Assembly (NCBI RefSeq): GCF_001854405.1
Contig: NZ_CP017718.1
Location: forward strand, 558,001 to 622,000
DNA: 64,000 nt
Source: Hyphomonas sp. Mor2
GTDB lineage: Bacteria > Pseudomonadota > Alphaproteobacteria > Caulobacterales > Hyphomonadaceae
Reading direction: 5' to 3'
The translations under genes were made by a program, and so were the position numbers. The notes below the pieces were generated by a model. The model was not told the origin of the DNA, searched no databases, and worked only from the letters and a program-made list of their open reading frames with translations. Below, piece by piece: positions 21,659 to 30,316 of the stretch. How positions within the stretch are numbered: position 1 is the first letter of the stretch; the number at the start of each line of letters is the position of its first letter.

Positions 21659-22668
21659 GTCGCGTATTGCTCGACAATTCCACCGAGTATTGATGGTCGC
21701 AATTCAGAGACGGTTCGCTGTGATCGTTCAAACATCGCGCCTGGGCTATATCCATAAAGATCCCTGATGATGCGATTGAAATTTGGTGCGCTGGAGAATC
21801 CCCATTCTTCCGCAACGGCATTTATGATTCCGCGTCGATAGGGCTGAACGGAAACGTCCAGCAGAGCCCGGGTGGCGCGGCGTCGGCGGATATAACTCCT
21901 TACACCGCCAGCCTCATCAAACATTCGAAACAAGCTCGCGCGTGAGACACCGAACTCGCGCAGAAGTCGCGAAACGGTCAGCTCGGGATCTGAGAGATTC
22001 TGTTCGATGAAACCACAGATCACTTCAAACAAAGCGTTTCGGGCATGTATCCGAATATCTTCTCGTTCTGACGGAGCGCCTAGCGCGACCTTGGCGCATG
22101 CCAGAAACCGATCCAGCAATTCTGCGTCAATGAAGGAATCGTTGGCCCACAGCTGAGTAAAAAGATCATCCCAAGCCCTCATCAAGCATCGACCAACCAC
22201 CGAACTGGGATTGATCTGGCCGTTCCGCAAATGTTTGGATGGATGGTATCCCAAGGCGGATTTGAAGATGAAGGCTGATTGAAAAACAGTCCGGTCTTGA
22301 ATGCCCTCATATTGCATTTCCTGATCCTGAACGTGTATCGGCCCAGGCGCAAAAGTCGTGCTGATATCGCCAATTCGCCCCCAGAGATGACCTGACACCA
22401 TACGACGCAAAAGGATCAGGTGGGCGGATTCACTGACATGACGATGCGTGTGTTTCAATGCAAATGCGTCTGTTTCGTTATGCAAAAATATTGCCTTGTC
22501 TGAGTACCAGGCATTGGCCTGAAATGTTCCTACGTTTCGGGACGTGAGCAGAGGCGTGCATTCCAGGAGAAACGAAGTCCGTTCCCGGTAACCTTCGGCG
22601 TCGCAGACGTCGTGCACGGCATGCAAGGCACAATGGTTGCGGCCTGTGGGGTATGTCGTCAGTTGCAT
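21655..22668 (-). CDS. AraC-family transcriptional regulator
   Basis: DNA-binding regulator of 337 residues. The C-terminal AraC/XylS domain has two helix-turn-helices: LTVSRLLREFGVSRASLFRMF (about 245-266) and GIINAVAEEWGFSSAPNFNRIIRDLYGYSPG. The N-terminal 200 residues (LKHTHRHVSESAHLILLRR) resemble the AraC-binding-like sensor of OruR/feruloyl-type regulators; the ligand is unknown. The start at 22668 has AAGGGA upstream. It lies between glpX and recJ, which are usually adjacent in alphaproteobacteria, and is on the opposite strand, so it is probably an insertion into a conserved neighbourhood. Confidence 0.88.
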   Translation of the reverse strand: MQLTTYPTGRNHCALHAVHDVCDAEGYRERTSFLLECTPLLTSRNVGTFQANAWYSDKAIFLHNETDAFALKHTHRHVSESAHLILLRRMVSGHLWGRIGDISTTFAPGPIHVQDQEMQYEGIQDRTVFQSAFIFKSALGYHPSKHLRNGQINPSSVVGRCLMRAWDDLFTQLWANDSFIDAELLDRFLACAKVALGAPSEREDIRIHARNALFEVICGFIEQNLSDPELTVSRLLREFGVSRASLFRMFDEAGGVRSYIRRRRATRALLDVSVQPYRRGIINAVAEEWGFSSAPNFNRIIRDLYGYSPGAMFERSQRTVSELRPSILGGIVEQYAT

Positions 22669-22869
22669 GTTTGTCCCTTGAGTTTGAGCCCCCGCGTGCT
22701 CCCGGTTTAGCTCCAAGTCTCAGTTCCATAGAGCAAAGGAAAAGGGTCCGTCTTTGTCGTCACGTCCCAAACTAGGATGCAACTGGCGCGCGACGGTGTC
22801 CGGCTATCGATTAGTGGTCTCTGCCGTTTCGAGTTTGTCTGCGGGCCGACTCTCCCCAAGTTTACCTGA

Positions 22870-24645
22870 ATGACGGCTACAGCTTTTTCTGTCCCTGACT
22901 CCTATGGTGCTCGATACTGGACGTTGAGTGCGCCGGACGAGGTACGCGTGCGTGCTCTGACACCGCAATTGAACGGCAATGATCTGCTCGCACGCTTACT
23001 GGCGCCGCGCGAGGTCGACCCGGAAGCGGTCGATCTCTTCCTCAACCCGACCCTGCGCGCATTATTCCCAGACCCGGACAGCTTTCAGGACATGGTGAAA
23101 GCGGCGGCGTTGACCTTGGACGCGATCACGGCCGGAAAGCGTGTCACCGTGTTCGCCGATTATGATGTCGATGGAGGCACCAGCTCTGCCATTCTAGCCC
23201 GTTATTTCCGCGCTTGGGGGCAGGAGATCGGGCTCTATGTCCCGGATCGTCTGACGGAAGGATATGGCCCCAGTCCGGCAGCGTTCAGACACTTGAAAGA
23301 GCAGGGCGCCGACCTCGTTATCACGGTCGATTGCGGCGCGGCCGCGACCGATGCGCTGGCGGAAGCGGTGGCGATCGATCTGCCGGTCATTGTCATCGAT
23401 CACCACCTGATGGGCGCGCAGCCGCCGGAATGTGCTGCCCTGGTCAATCCGAACCGTGCCGATGATACCAGCGGGCAGGGGCATCTCGCGGCCGCTGGCG
23501 TGGTCTATGTCTTCGCTGCTGCGCTCAACAAGCTGGCGCGCGAGCGTGGGATCGCGCCGCCAGGAGGCTTGCCTGACATCTTGAATTGGCTCGATCTCTG
23601 CGCCCTTGGCACGCTGTGCGATATGTCACCCCTACGCGGCGCCAATCGGGCTTTTGTGAAGCAAGGATTGAAGATCCTTGCCCGAGGGCAAAACCCGGGT
23701 CTGCGCGCGCTTGCCGACATTGCCGGCATTGGTCAGATTGAGAGCGTCTATCACGCAACCTTTGTGCTCGGCCCGCGCCTGAATGCGGGGGGGCGTGTGG
23801 GCGACCCCTGGCTTGCCGCAAAACTTCTCGCCACCGATGATCGCGCCGAGGCGATCGCCTTGGCTGAACGCCTTCACGCTCACAATGACGAGCGCAAAGC
23901 CGTCGAATCCGCGATCCTCGAGCAAGCCTCTGTCGAGGCGCAGAAACAGATCGATGCCAATCCGGACACGGGCATTCTGATCGCGGCGGGAGAAGGGTGG
24001 CATCCGGGTGTGATCGGGATTGTCGCCGGACGCTTGAAAGACCGGTTTCATCTGCCCAGCATCGTCATCGGTTGGGGGCAGGGCCTTGGCCCGGTCGCGA
24101 AAGGATCTGCCCGATCCGTGCGCGGTGTGAATATTGGCGATGCAATCTCCGCGGCGGCCAAGGAGGGTGTCATTCTTTCGGGTGGCGGCCATGCCATGGC
24201 CGGAGGGCTCAGCCTGGAGCCAGAGCAGCTGGAAAGTCTGAAAACCTGGATGCAGAGCCACATGTCCGAGTTTCGGGAAGAACGCGCCGCCGCGCGGGAG
24301 CTGACCATAGATGCTTTTCTCGCGCCCGCTCAGGTGACGCCCGAGACATTTGATCTGATCCAGACGATTGGGCCCTTTGGCCAAGGGGCCCCGGAACCGG
24401 TGTTTGCGCTCCGCGATGTCGAGATCACACATACCCGTCCGATTGGCGAGAACCATCTGAAACTGACGGTAGAGGATGCCGGTGCCCGGGTCGAAGCTCT
24501 GGTCTGGCGATGTATAGGCACCCCACTAGGCGACGCGTTGCTGCAACGTGGCCGGGTTCATCTGGCCGGTCGATTGAAAGACAATGTCTGGTATGGCCGC
24601 CGCACGGCCCAGCTGGATGTCATTGATGCGGCATCAGCGCGCTAA
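22870..24645 (+). CDS. recJ: Single-stranded-DNA-specific exonuclease RecJ
   Basis: 5'-3' ssDNA exonuclease in recombination and mismatch repair. The 591-residue protein has the DHH phosphoesterase motifs FADYDVDGGTSSA (about 94-106) and VIVIDHHLMG (about 175), then GTLCDMSPL, GPRLNAGGRVGDPWLAAKLL and the DHHA1 motif SGGGHAMAGGLSLEPEQL. The C-terminal OB-like domain (TIGPFGQGAPEPVFALRDVEI) is complete. ATG at 22870 with no clear Shine-Dalgarno. The end overlaps the convergent lipoprotein gene by 4 bp. Confidence 0.96.
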   Translation: MTATAFSVPDSYGARYWTLSAPDEVRVRALTPQLNGNDLLARLLAPREVDPEAVDLFLNPTLRALFPDPDSFQDMVKAAALTLDAITAGKRVTVFADYDVDGGTSSAILARYFRAWGQEIGLYVPDRLTEGYGPSPAAFRHLKEQGADLVITVDCGAAATDALAEAVAIDLPVIVIDHHLMGAQPPECAALVNPNRADDTSGQGHLAAAGVVYVFAAALNKLARERGIAPPGGLPDILNWLDLCALGTLCDMSPLRGANRAFVKQGLKILARGQNPGLRALADIAGIGQIESVYHATFVLGPRLNAGGRVGDPWLAAKLLATDDRAEAIALAERLHAHNDERKAVESAILEQASVEAQKQIDANPDTGILIAAGEGWHPGVIGIVAGRLKDRFHLPSIVIGWGQGLGPVAKGSARSVRGVNIGDAISAAAKEGVILSGGGHAMAGGLSLEPEQLESLKTWMQSHMSEFREERAAARELTIDAFLAPAQVTPETFDLIQTIGPFGQGAPEPVFALRDVEITHTRPIGENHLKLTVEDAGARVEALVWRCIGTPLGDALLQRGRVHLAGRLKDNVWYGRRTAQLDVIDAASAR

Positions 24646-25550
24646 GGCAGAGTCTTCAACAGTTCGAGAGCGCCATCGGCAATCGGCGCCAGATTCGGGT
24701 TCTGGCTCAGGCTCGCATTGATGTAGAGTGCCTGGGCAAACGCTTTGACATTGTGCAGGCGGGCGAGGCCGCGCTCCGACCCGAAGGCGTCGCCCCAGCT
24801 CTCCATCGGTGCGGGATCACGAAGCGCTTCGAACCAGGTGTGCCAGTCTTCGGCTGACAATGTTCCACGAGACGCCATGAACAGGATTGGACGCGCCAGG
24901 CGTCCGGATTCACCATGGGTATAAGCATAGCCGCTGGCGGGCGCGATTTGTGTTTTGATGGCGTCGCGAAGGTCCACCAACGAGTCTGCAGACAGGTTCG
25001 GATTGAGCGCCAATTGCATGGCGAAATCCGCGCCGTGAGCAATTCCGTGCCGCCACCCTTCATCATCTGAAAAGGCGCGATAATCGGCAACCTGAGTGAG
25101 ATAGGTCGCGGCCGTGCTTGCCAGCGCGGCGCGTTCGGGTTCACTCAAAAAAGCTTCCACTCGATCTGTCCGGGCAAGCTCGGCCAGCCCGAGCGCGGCG
25201 AACGGGGCGAGAAATCCGTCAGAGTCTTCACTCTTCACTGCATCGGAAAGGGAAGCGATCAACGCTCGCCGCGTCGCTTCCGAGACCGTACCAGAGCGGA
25301 GAAGAGTGGTCAGGCCTTCATAGCCTACTCTGTCGCGCAAGAACGGGTCGGCCCGACCTAAACACGCCGCGAGTTCGGTGGCTGTTTCGTCTGGTGTGTT
25401 CGTCTCAAAGTCAGCTGCGCGCCAGGCATCCAAGTCAGACCGGTCCTGGGTCGCGAATGAGCAGACCTGCGCAACCTGTGCGTCTGGCGATGCGTGAGCA
25501 CAAGCGGTGGTGAGCGATAGGCATGTGGCGATCAGAAGGGGTTTAAGCAT
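24642..25550 (-). CDS. DUF2785-like lipoprotein
   Basis: Protein of 302 residues with signal MLKPLLIATCLSLTTAC (lipobox TTAC), so probably lipid-anchored. The mature region is alpha-helical and HEAT-like, with DDEGWRHGIAHGADFAMQLALNPNL, which matches the DUF2785 consensus block; the family function is unknown. Start at 25550 rather than 25586, since the leader then begins directly with the signal peptide and has AGGA upstream. It is 47 nt downstream of the ornithine decarboxylase-like gene and may be co-transcribed with it. Confidence 0.72.
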   Translation of the reverse strand: MLKPLLIATCLSLTTACAHASPDAQVAQVCSFATQDRSDLDAWRAADFETNTPDETATELAACLGRADPFLRDRVGYEGLTTLLRSGTVSEATRRALIASLSDAVKSEDSDGFLAPFAALGLAELARTDRVEAFLSEPERAALASTAATYLTQVADYRAFSDDEGWRHGIAHGADFAMQLALNPNLSADSLVDLRDAIKTQIAPASGYAYTHGESGRLARPILFMASRGTLSAEDWHTWFEALRDPAPMESWGDAFGSERGLARLHNVKAFAQALYINASLSQNPNLAPIADGALELLKTLP

Positions 25551-25597
25551 CTGTCCTGATTTCCACCAATTCCCATCTGTGTCCATGGCAATTCGAT

Positions 25598-26785
25598 CTA
25601 TCCCAGAACCGCCACCGTCGTTTCGGACTGGAAGCCGTTAAAGGTTGTCGCCAGTGCCTGACCATAGGCGCCGAGATGGCAGATTTCGATCCAATCGCCT
25701 TCGCGCGTATCGGTGGGCAGTTCAAATGGACCGGCCATTGCGTCCATACTGTCACAAGTTGGGCCGAAAAACCGGAACGGTTGCCGCTCCGCTGCCATTG
25801 CCGAGTCTCGATGCAGCTTGACGGGATATTTCCAGGCGCACTGAGCCGCGTCGAACAGGGACCCGTAAGAACCTTCGTTCAAGTACAGATCCTGTCCCTT
25901 GCGCAGCTCAACCCGCGCCAGAGTCGATCCGCCTTCACCGCACAGCGCGCGGCCGGGCTCGCCGATGATCTCCAGATTCTCGAAACCGAAAATCCGGAGG
26001 CCTTTGGCGATGCGGTCGAAATAGGCTTGCATGGGCGGCGGCGTGAGCCCCGGATAAGCGACCGGAAACCCGCCTCCGCAGTCGAGGCTTTCAATTTCGA
26101 CACACGCTGTCTCCAGAAGACCGTGGACGTAGGAGAGCGCGCGGATGTAGTCGGCTGGATCCATGCACTGGCTGCCGACATGGAAACAGACCCCGAGCTT
26201 GCTCGCGATTGGCCGTGCGGCACGTAGCAGTTCGATCGCGTCATCATAAGACGCGCCATATTTGCCTTCGAGCGGCATACTTGCTGAACCGCCCGTGGGC
26301 AGGGCCAGACGAAGGTGCAGGTGCAGATCGTCAGCGTCCTGCGTCTCGACCAGAATCTTTCCGAGCTCCGCTGCGCAATCGAAGGCAAAGTGACGAACCC
26401 CGGCCTCATAGGCGTGGCGGATGGTGCGACGCGATTTCACCGGATGCATCAGGAAAAGCTCCGCGTCCGGGCAAGCCGCCTGGACTTGATCGATCTCGCG
26501 AATGGAGGCGACATCAAACCCGCGCATGCCGGACGCCCAAAGCGTTTTCAGCACGGCTGGATGCGGATTGGCTTTTACCGCGTAGATCGACGTGCCGGGA
26601 AATCCGATCAGAAACGTGTGAGCCGCCGCTTCGATTTTTTGCGGGTACAGAACATAGATCGCATCATCCCCATCATAGGCGGCGATGGCCTCCGCAATTG
26701 AGTTGAAGGCGGGCAGACCGAACGGGCGGTCGAAATCAGGGAGGAGGGCGGGTTGCGCAAGGCGCGATGGGGCAGGGTTGAACAT
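25598..26785 (-). CDS. Type III PLP-dependent ornithine/diaminopimelate decarboxylase family
   Basis: Alanine-racemase-fold decarboxylase of 395 residues, probably ornithine decarboxylase in putrescine synthesis. Visible: PLP-lysine in SIYAVKANPHP (about residue 71), HVGSQCMDP, EIIGEPGRALCGEGG (phosphate binding), and the C-terminal active-site segment FGPTCDSMD, whose Cys and Asp fit ornithine/lysine substrates. Carboxynorspermidine or lysine specificity cannot be excluded. The N-terminus is as usual for the alphaproteobacterial type. It is preceded by an unusual leader of about 440 nt with hairpins and a small ORF. Confidence 0.9.
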   Translation of the reverse strand: MFNPAPSRLAQPALLPDFDRPFGLPAFNSIAEAIAAYDGDDAIYVLYPQKIEAAAHTFLIGFPGTSIYAVKANPHPAVLKTLWASGMRGFDVASIREIDQVQAACPDAELFLMHPVKSRRTIRHAYEAGVRHFAFDCAAELGKILVETQDADDLHLHLRLALPTGGSASMPLEGKYGASYDDAIELLRAARPIASKLGVCFHVGSQCMDPADYIRALSYVHGLLETACVEIESLDCGGGFPVAYPGLTPPPMQAYFDRIAKGLRIFGFENLEIIGEPGRALCGEGGSTLARVELRKGQDLYLNEGSYGSLFDAAQCAWKYPVKLHRDSAMAAERQPFRFFGPTCDSMDAMAGPFELPTDTREGDWIEICHLGAYGQALATTFNGFQSETTVAVLG

Positions 26786-26798
26786 GGTCTTTCAGGGT

Positions 26799-27206
26799 CC
26801 GAATTGCGAACGTCAGGACGTTCGAAAAGGTCAGGGTCAGACTCGCCCAAAGCGAGTCTGGCTCAGTCGGATTGGCGGGCGGGGTGCCCGCAATGGCCCT
26901 AAATAGGTTCAGCCACCGCTGCCATATAGTCAGCGTCCTTGGCGAAGGTCGTGAACACGGTTGTCAGATCAAACGCCACATCAATGCGCTTGATCGGAAG
27001 GATGGGAATCAACGGACAGGCGTCCTTCAGGGGATGAGTCATCCAAGTATCCTCGCAAAGCAAGATCGGCTCGAAACCGACATTGAAAGAGAAGACAGTT
27101 GGGCTCCCCCGTACTGACAGCTGCGAGGCAGCTCGTCGTGGTTCGCTTACTTGTCAGCGGCGCACATATGATTTCCACAGGCCGGGGTCAAGAATTTTTC
27201 TGACCC
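26799..27206 (-). promoter_or_regulatory. Structured leader of the ornithine decarboxylase-like gene (candidate attenuator)
   Basis: The gap between rne and the decarboxylase holds a series of inverted repeats. Between the small ORF and the decarboxylase start lie 26875-26891 (6-bp stem, 5-nt loop), 26838-26860 (9-bp stem CAGACTCGC/GCGAGTCTG, 5-nt loop) and 26807-26824 (8-bp stem CGAACGTC/GACGTTCG, 2-nt spacer). Upstream of the ORF is 27119-27133 (6-bp stem). A structured speF RNA leader of about 400 nt upstream of ornithine decarboxylase genes is known from alphaproteobacteria; whether this is a member needs a covariance search. Confidence 0.5.
26899..27042 (-). CDS. Small 47-residue ORF in the decarboxylase leader
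   Basis: A short frame beginning MTHPLKDACPLIPILPIKRI and ending MAAVAEPI. It has a good GAGGA Shine-Dalgarno 7 nt upstream of its ATG at 27042. Composition looks protein-like, with a hydrophobic, Pro/Ile-rich first half and no runs of rare residues. It ends 113 nt before the decarboxylase ATG, in the same direction, with three inverted repeats between. It may be an independent small protein or a regulatory leader peptide sensing polyamine or ornithine. I do not recognise the family. Confidence 0.5.
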   Translation of the reverse strand: MTHPLKDACPLIPILPIKRIDVAFDLTTVFTTFAKDADYMAAVAEPI

Positions 27207-27214
27207 CGACCCCT
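27180..27214 (+). terminator. Hairpin downstream of rne
   Basis: An inverted repeat GGGGTCA ... TGACCCC (stem 7 bp, loop about 10 nt, 27185-27208) lies just after the rne stop at 27225. On the plus strand it is followed by a T-rich run (gattttttg); on the minus strand, in which rne is transcribed, the T run is absent. It may still serve as an RNA 3'-end structure for rne. Boundaries are approximate. Confidence 0.4.
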
Positions 27215-27224
27215 GATTTTTTGT

Positions 27225-29900
27225 TTATCCGCGAGACCACCAGCCGCGTTTCTTTTTCTTCGGCTTGGAAGAGGATTCCAGCACCGGCTCCGTGGTGATG
27301 GGAGCCACAGGCTCGGAAACCAATTCTGGTTCCGGTTCTGGTTCTGGTTCCGGGGTCGGGTCTTCGATCACTTCCGGCTCGGGGTCCACTTCTGGCGCCG
27401 GCTCAGATGCGGCGACAGGTTCCGGTTCGGTTGGCGCCTCAGGCTCCGGTGTAGGGTCTGGGTCGAGCGCCACGATAACGGGCTCTTCGGCGGGACCCGA
27501 AGGCGTTGCGTCCGACGGCTCCTCAGACGCTTCAGGCGCATCTCCATCCGCTTGTGCTTCGCTTGCCTCAGGGGCGCCTACACCATCTCCTCCGCGACGT
27601 TTGCGGCGGCGACGACGGCGACGTTTCTTGCCTTCTTTTGGTTCTTCGTCCGCTTCGGCCTCGGCGTTTTCTTCTGATTTGGTTTCAGCTTCCGGCGCCC
27701 GTGCTTCGGGGACCGCCACAGGCTTGGCGCTCAGGCCGCCTTCGCTGGCTTCGGGAAGATCATCCGGCTCGTCGCCGAGCAGGTTGGAGATGGACAGAGC
27801 GAGGCCATCCAGAAGCGCGCCACCGTCGGATGGTGGTGCACCGGGATCCATGGATTCGCCTTCCTTGCGGCGACGGCGTCCACCTCTGCGGCCACGGCGG
27901 CGGCGTTTGCGGCGACCGCCACTTTCGTCACCTTCGTCCTCGGACTCAGGGGTGGCGGCGTCGACCTCATCCTCGTCTTCATCCTCTTCAGCGTCTGGCA
28001 GAAGATGATCATCTGCATCGCCTTCGAGGAACTCCTCTCGATTGAATTTCTTGCGGCGGCGTCGGCCGCTGGATGCTTTGTCGGCATCAAGCTCGAAGTC
28101 GCCCGGGATCATGGCGCCGGACGATTTGATCGCGATGGTGAATCCAGCCTCGTCTTCGATGGCCGAAATGGAATCGCGTTTTGAGTTCAACAAGTAGAGC
28201 GCCACATCAGTCGGCGCGGTCACCGTCATGCCGCGCAGACCGCCGCCAGAGGCGCGGGCTTCGACAGCACGCAGGAGCTGCAAGGCGGCCGATGGAATAG
28301 ACCGGCGACGACCGGTGCCATCGCAGGCCTCGCACTTGTCGGATGTCGCTTGCAAGACGCCAGCGCGGCGACGCTGGCGTGAGATTTCCATCAAGCCGAA
28401 TTGCGAGATGCGATTGTTCTGGACACGGGCGCGATCGAGCTTGAGCGCCTCTTTCATCTTCTTCTCGACGGAGCGATTATTCTTGTTCTCGTCCATGTCG
28501 ATGAAGTCGATGACAACAAGACCCGCGAGATCTCTCAGACGCATTTGGCGACAGGCTTCTTCTGCCGCTTCGAGATTCGTATGCAGGGCGGTCTGTTCGA
28601 TATTGCGTTCCCGGGTCGATTTGCCCGAGTTCACGTCAATCGCGACCAGGGCTTCAGTCTGGTTTATCACCAGATATCCGCCGGATTTCATCTGCACGGT
28701 CGGCGAGAAGATCGAGTCGAGCTGGTCCTCCACACCTTCCTTGACGAAGAGCGGCGCTTGCGCGGTCCAGCGTTTTACCTTCTTGGCCTGGGTCGGCATC
28801 AGCGTCTTGGCAAGATCCTTGGCTTCACGATAGGCGCGGTCGCCCTGGACGACGACTTCCGAAATCTCACGATCGAACATGTCGCGCATGGCCCGGTGCA
28901 CGAGCCCGCCTTCCTCATGGATCAGTTCTGGGGCGACTGATTCCAGTGTTTTGGAGCGGATGTTGGACCAGAGTTTCTGGAGATAGTCATAGTCGCGACG
29001 GATCTCGGACTTGGTTCGCTTGGCGCCCGCCGTCCGGACAATCAGACCCATGCCCTTTGGCACTTGCAGGCCATCCATGACGGACTTGAGACGCTTGCGA
29101 TCATTGCCGTTCGGGATCTTGCGGGAAATGCCACCACCACGCGGTGTGTTCGGCATCAGGACAGAATAGCGGCCAGCCAGTGAAAGATAGGTTGTCAGCG
29201 CAGCGCCTTTATTGCCGCGCTCTTCCTTCACCACCTGGACGAGAAGAACCTGACGGCGTCGAATGACTTCCTGGATCTTGTACCGCCGGGTGATCGACGT
29301 TCCGCGAGATTTGCGCGCGCCGCGGCGACGGCGTTCGGGCTTGGCGGATTTTTTCTTTTTCTCCTCGCCAGCATCTTCCTCAACGGCGTCGTTTTCGGCG
29401 TTCGCTTCCGTCTCTTCATCGGCATCAGATTCGGTGGTGTCTTCGGCGTGACTTTCATCATCAGCGTCTGCTTCGTTCGATGCCTCTTCGTCATCTTCGT
29501 CAGCATCATCCGCCGAGGCGTCTGCTTCGTCTTCATCGGCCTCATCGGCTTCAGAGTCGATATCGTCGAGATCATCCTCGTCATCCGGATCATCGTCGGC
29601 GGCTTCTTCCGCTTCGCGCGCCGCTTCTTCGAGAAGGGCCTCGCGATCAGCCTGGGGAAGCTGATAATAATCGGGGTGGATTTCGTTGAACGCCAGGAAG
29701 CCATGCCGGTTGCCGCCATATTCGACGAAGCAGGCTTGCAAAGAGGGCTCTACGCGCGTGACTTTCGCGAGATAGATATTGCCTCTTAATTGTTCGCTTC
29801 CGGTTGTTTCAAAATCAAAGTCCTCGACACGTCCATTGTTGACGAGGGCGACACGGGTCTCTTCCTGGTGGACCGCGTCGATCAGCATAAGTTTGCTCAT
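27225..29900 (-). CDS. rne: Ribonuclease E/G family endoribonuclease
   Basis: Main mRNA-decay and rRNA-processing endonuclease of 891 residues. The S1 domain at the N-terminus (RGNIYLAKVTRVEPSLQACFVEYGGNRHGFLAF) is split by a very acidic insertion (about 90-177, Asp/Glu/Ala repeats), a feature of alphaproteobacterial RNase E. The catalytic segment AIDVNSGKSTRERN (about 420) and VIDFIDMDENKNNR provide the metal-binding aspartates; the zinc-link is CEACDGTGRR (about 523). The C-terminal 280 residues are Arg-rich clusters (KRRRRGRRGGRRRRK) alternating with Glu/Pro tracts, the unstructured degradosome scaffold, ending KPKKKKRGWWSRG. Confidence 0.96.
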   Translation of the reverse strand: MSKLMLIDAVHQEETRVALVNNGRVEDFDFETTGSEQLRGNIYLAKVTRVEPSLQACFVEYGGNRHGFLAFNEIHPDYYQLPQADREALLEEAAREAEEAADDDPDDEDDLDDIDSEADEADEDEADASADDADEDDEEASNEADADDESHAEDTTESDADEETEANAENDAVEEDAGEEKKKKSAKPERRRRGARKSRGTSITRRYKIQEVIRRRQVLLVQVVKEERGNKGAALTTYLSLAGRYSVLMPNTPRGGGISRKIPNGNDRKRLKSVMDGLQVPKGMGLIVRTAGAKRTKSEIRRDYDYLQKLWSNIRSKTLESVAPELIHEEGGLVHRAMRDMFDREISEVVVQGDRAYREAKDLAKTLMPTQAKKVKRWTAQAPLFVKEGVEDQLDSIFSPTVQMKSGGYLVINQTEALVAIDVNSGKSTRERNIEQTALHTNLEAAEEACRQMRLRDLAGLVVIDFIDMDENKNNRSVEKKMKEALKLDRARVQNNRISQFGLMEISRQRRRAGVLQATSDKCEACDGTGRRRSIPSAALQLLRAVEARASGGGLRGMTVTAPTDVALYLLNSKRDSISAIEDEAGFTIAIKSSGAMIPGDFELDADKASSGRRRRKKFNREEFLEGDADDHLLPDAEEDEDEDEVDAATPESEDEGDESGGRRKRRRRGRRGGRRRRKEGESMDPGAPPSDGGALLDGLALSISNLLGDEPDDLPEASEGGLSAKPVAVPEARAPEAETKSEENAEAEADEEPKEGKKRRRRRRRKRRGGDGVGAPEASEAQADGDAPEASEEPSDATPSGPAEEPVIVALDPDPTPEPEAPTEPEPVAASEPAPEVDPEPEVIEDPTPEPEPEPEPELVSEPVAPITTEPVLESSSKPKKKKRGWWSRG

Positions 29901-30316
29901 TGTAAGCTGCCTTGCAGTCTGGCGGCGCTAAGGCCCGCAATCGTTGCGGGCGATGGCGATGCGCGCCAGTGAATGTGTTATTAGGGACAGGCAGCGCAGC
30001 GGTCCGGCCAGCTCTAACCATAGAGCGGCTCTCGGTCCCAGTTGTGACGGCCTGTAAGCTCATATTATCCGTTCCGGTCTCGGCGATAGTGCAGGGGATT
30101 AGGCCTGTTCACCCGCCTTTCGGGGATTCTGTTCGGGCCCCATCAGGGGTTGTTTCCTACATGCCCCTTCTGGCCCCGAATTAAAAGACCAAAAATGCGG
30201 GTAAGCGGATGAATATTCCCTGCACCCGGATAAATCTGTGATTAAGACTGCATAGAATAAACACATTCATTGGGTTAAGAAGGCGCCGGGCGGCGGCGTC
30301 AGAGCAAATTCGATTG
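29901..30316. promoter_or_regulatory. rne-amiC divergent intergenic region with rne leader hairpin
   Basis: About 415 bp without a gene between divergent rne and amiC. It holds a stem-loop at 29933-29951 (GCCCGCAA/TTGCGGGC, 3-nt loop) 32 nt upstream of the rne ATG, which would lie in the rne 5' UTR, and a weaker CCCC-ATCA-GGGG hairpin at 30138-30149. RNase E autoregulates through its 5' UTR in other bacteria, so the first hairpin may be involved; this is inference. No credible ORF was seen. Confidence 0.45.

Noticed and set aside
26834-27206. Inverted GGGTCAGA/TCTGACCC ends around the decarboxylase leader as a possible MITE or REP-like element
   Set aside because: The ends are short, no target-site duplication or transposase is seen, and the hairpins and ORF are better explained as a regulatory leader.
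27265-28008. 247-codon Ser/Gly-rich plus-strand frame
   Set aside because: It is the complement of the Pro/Glu/Arg-rich tail of RNase E and arises from its skewed codon use.
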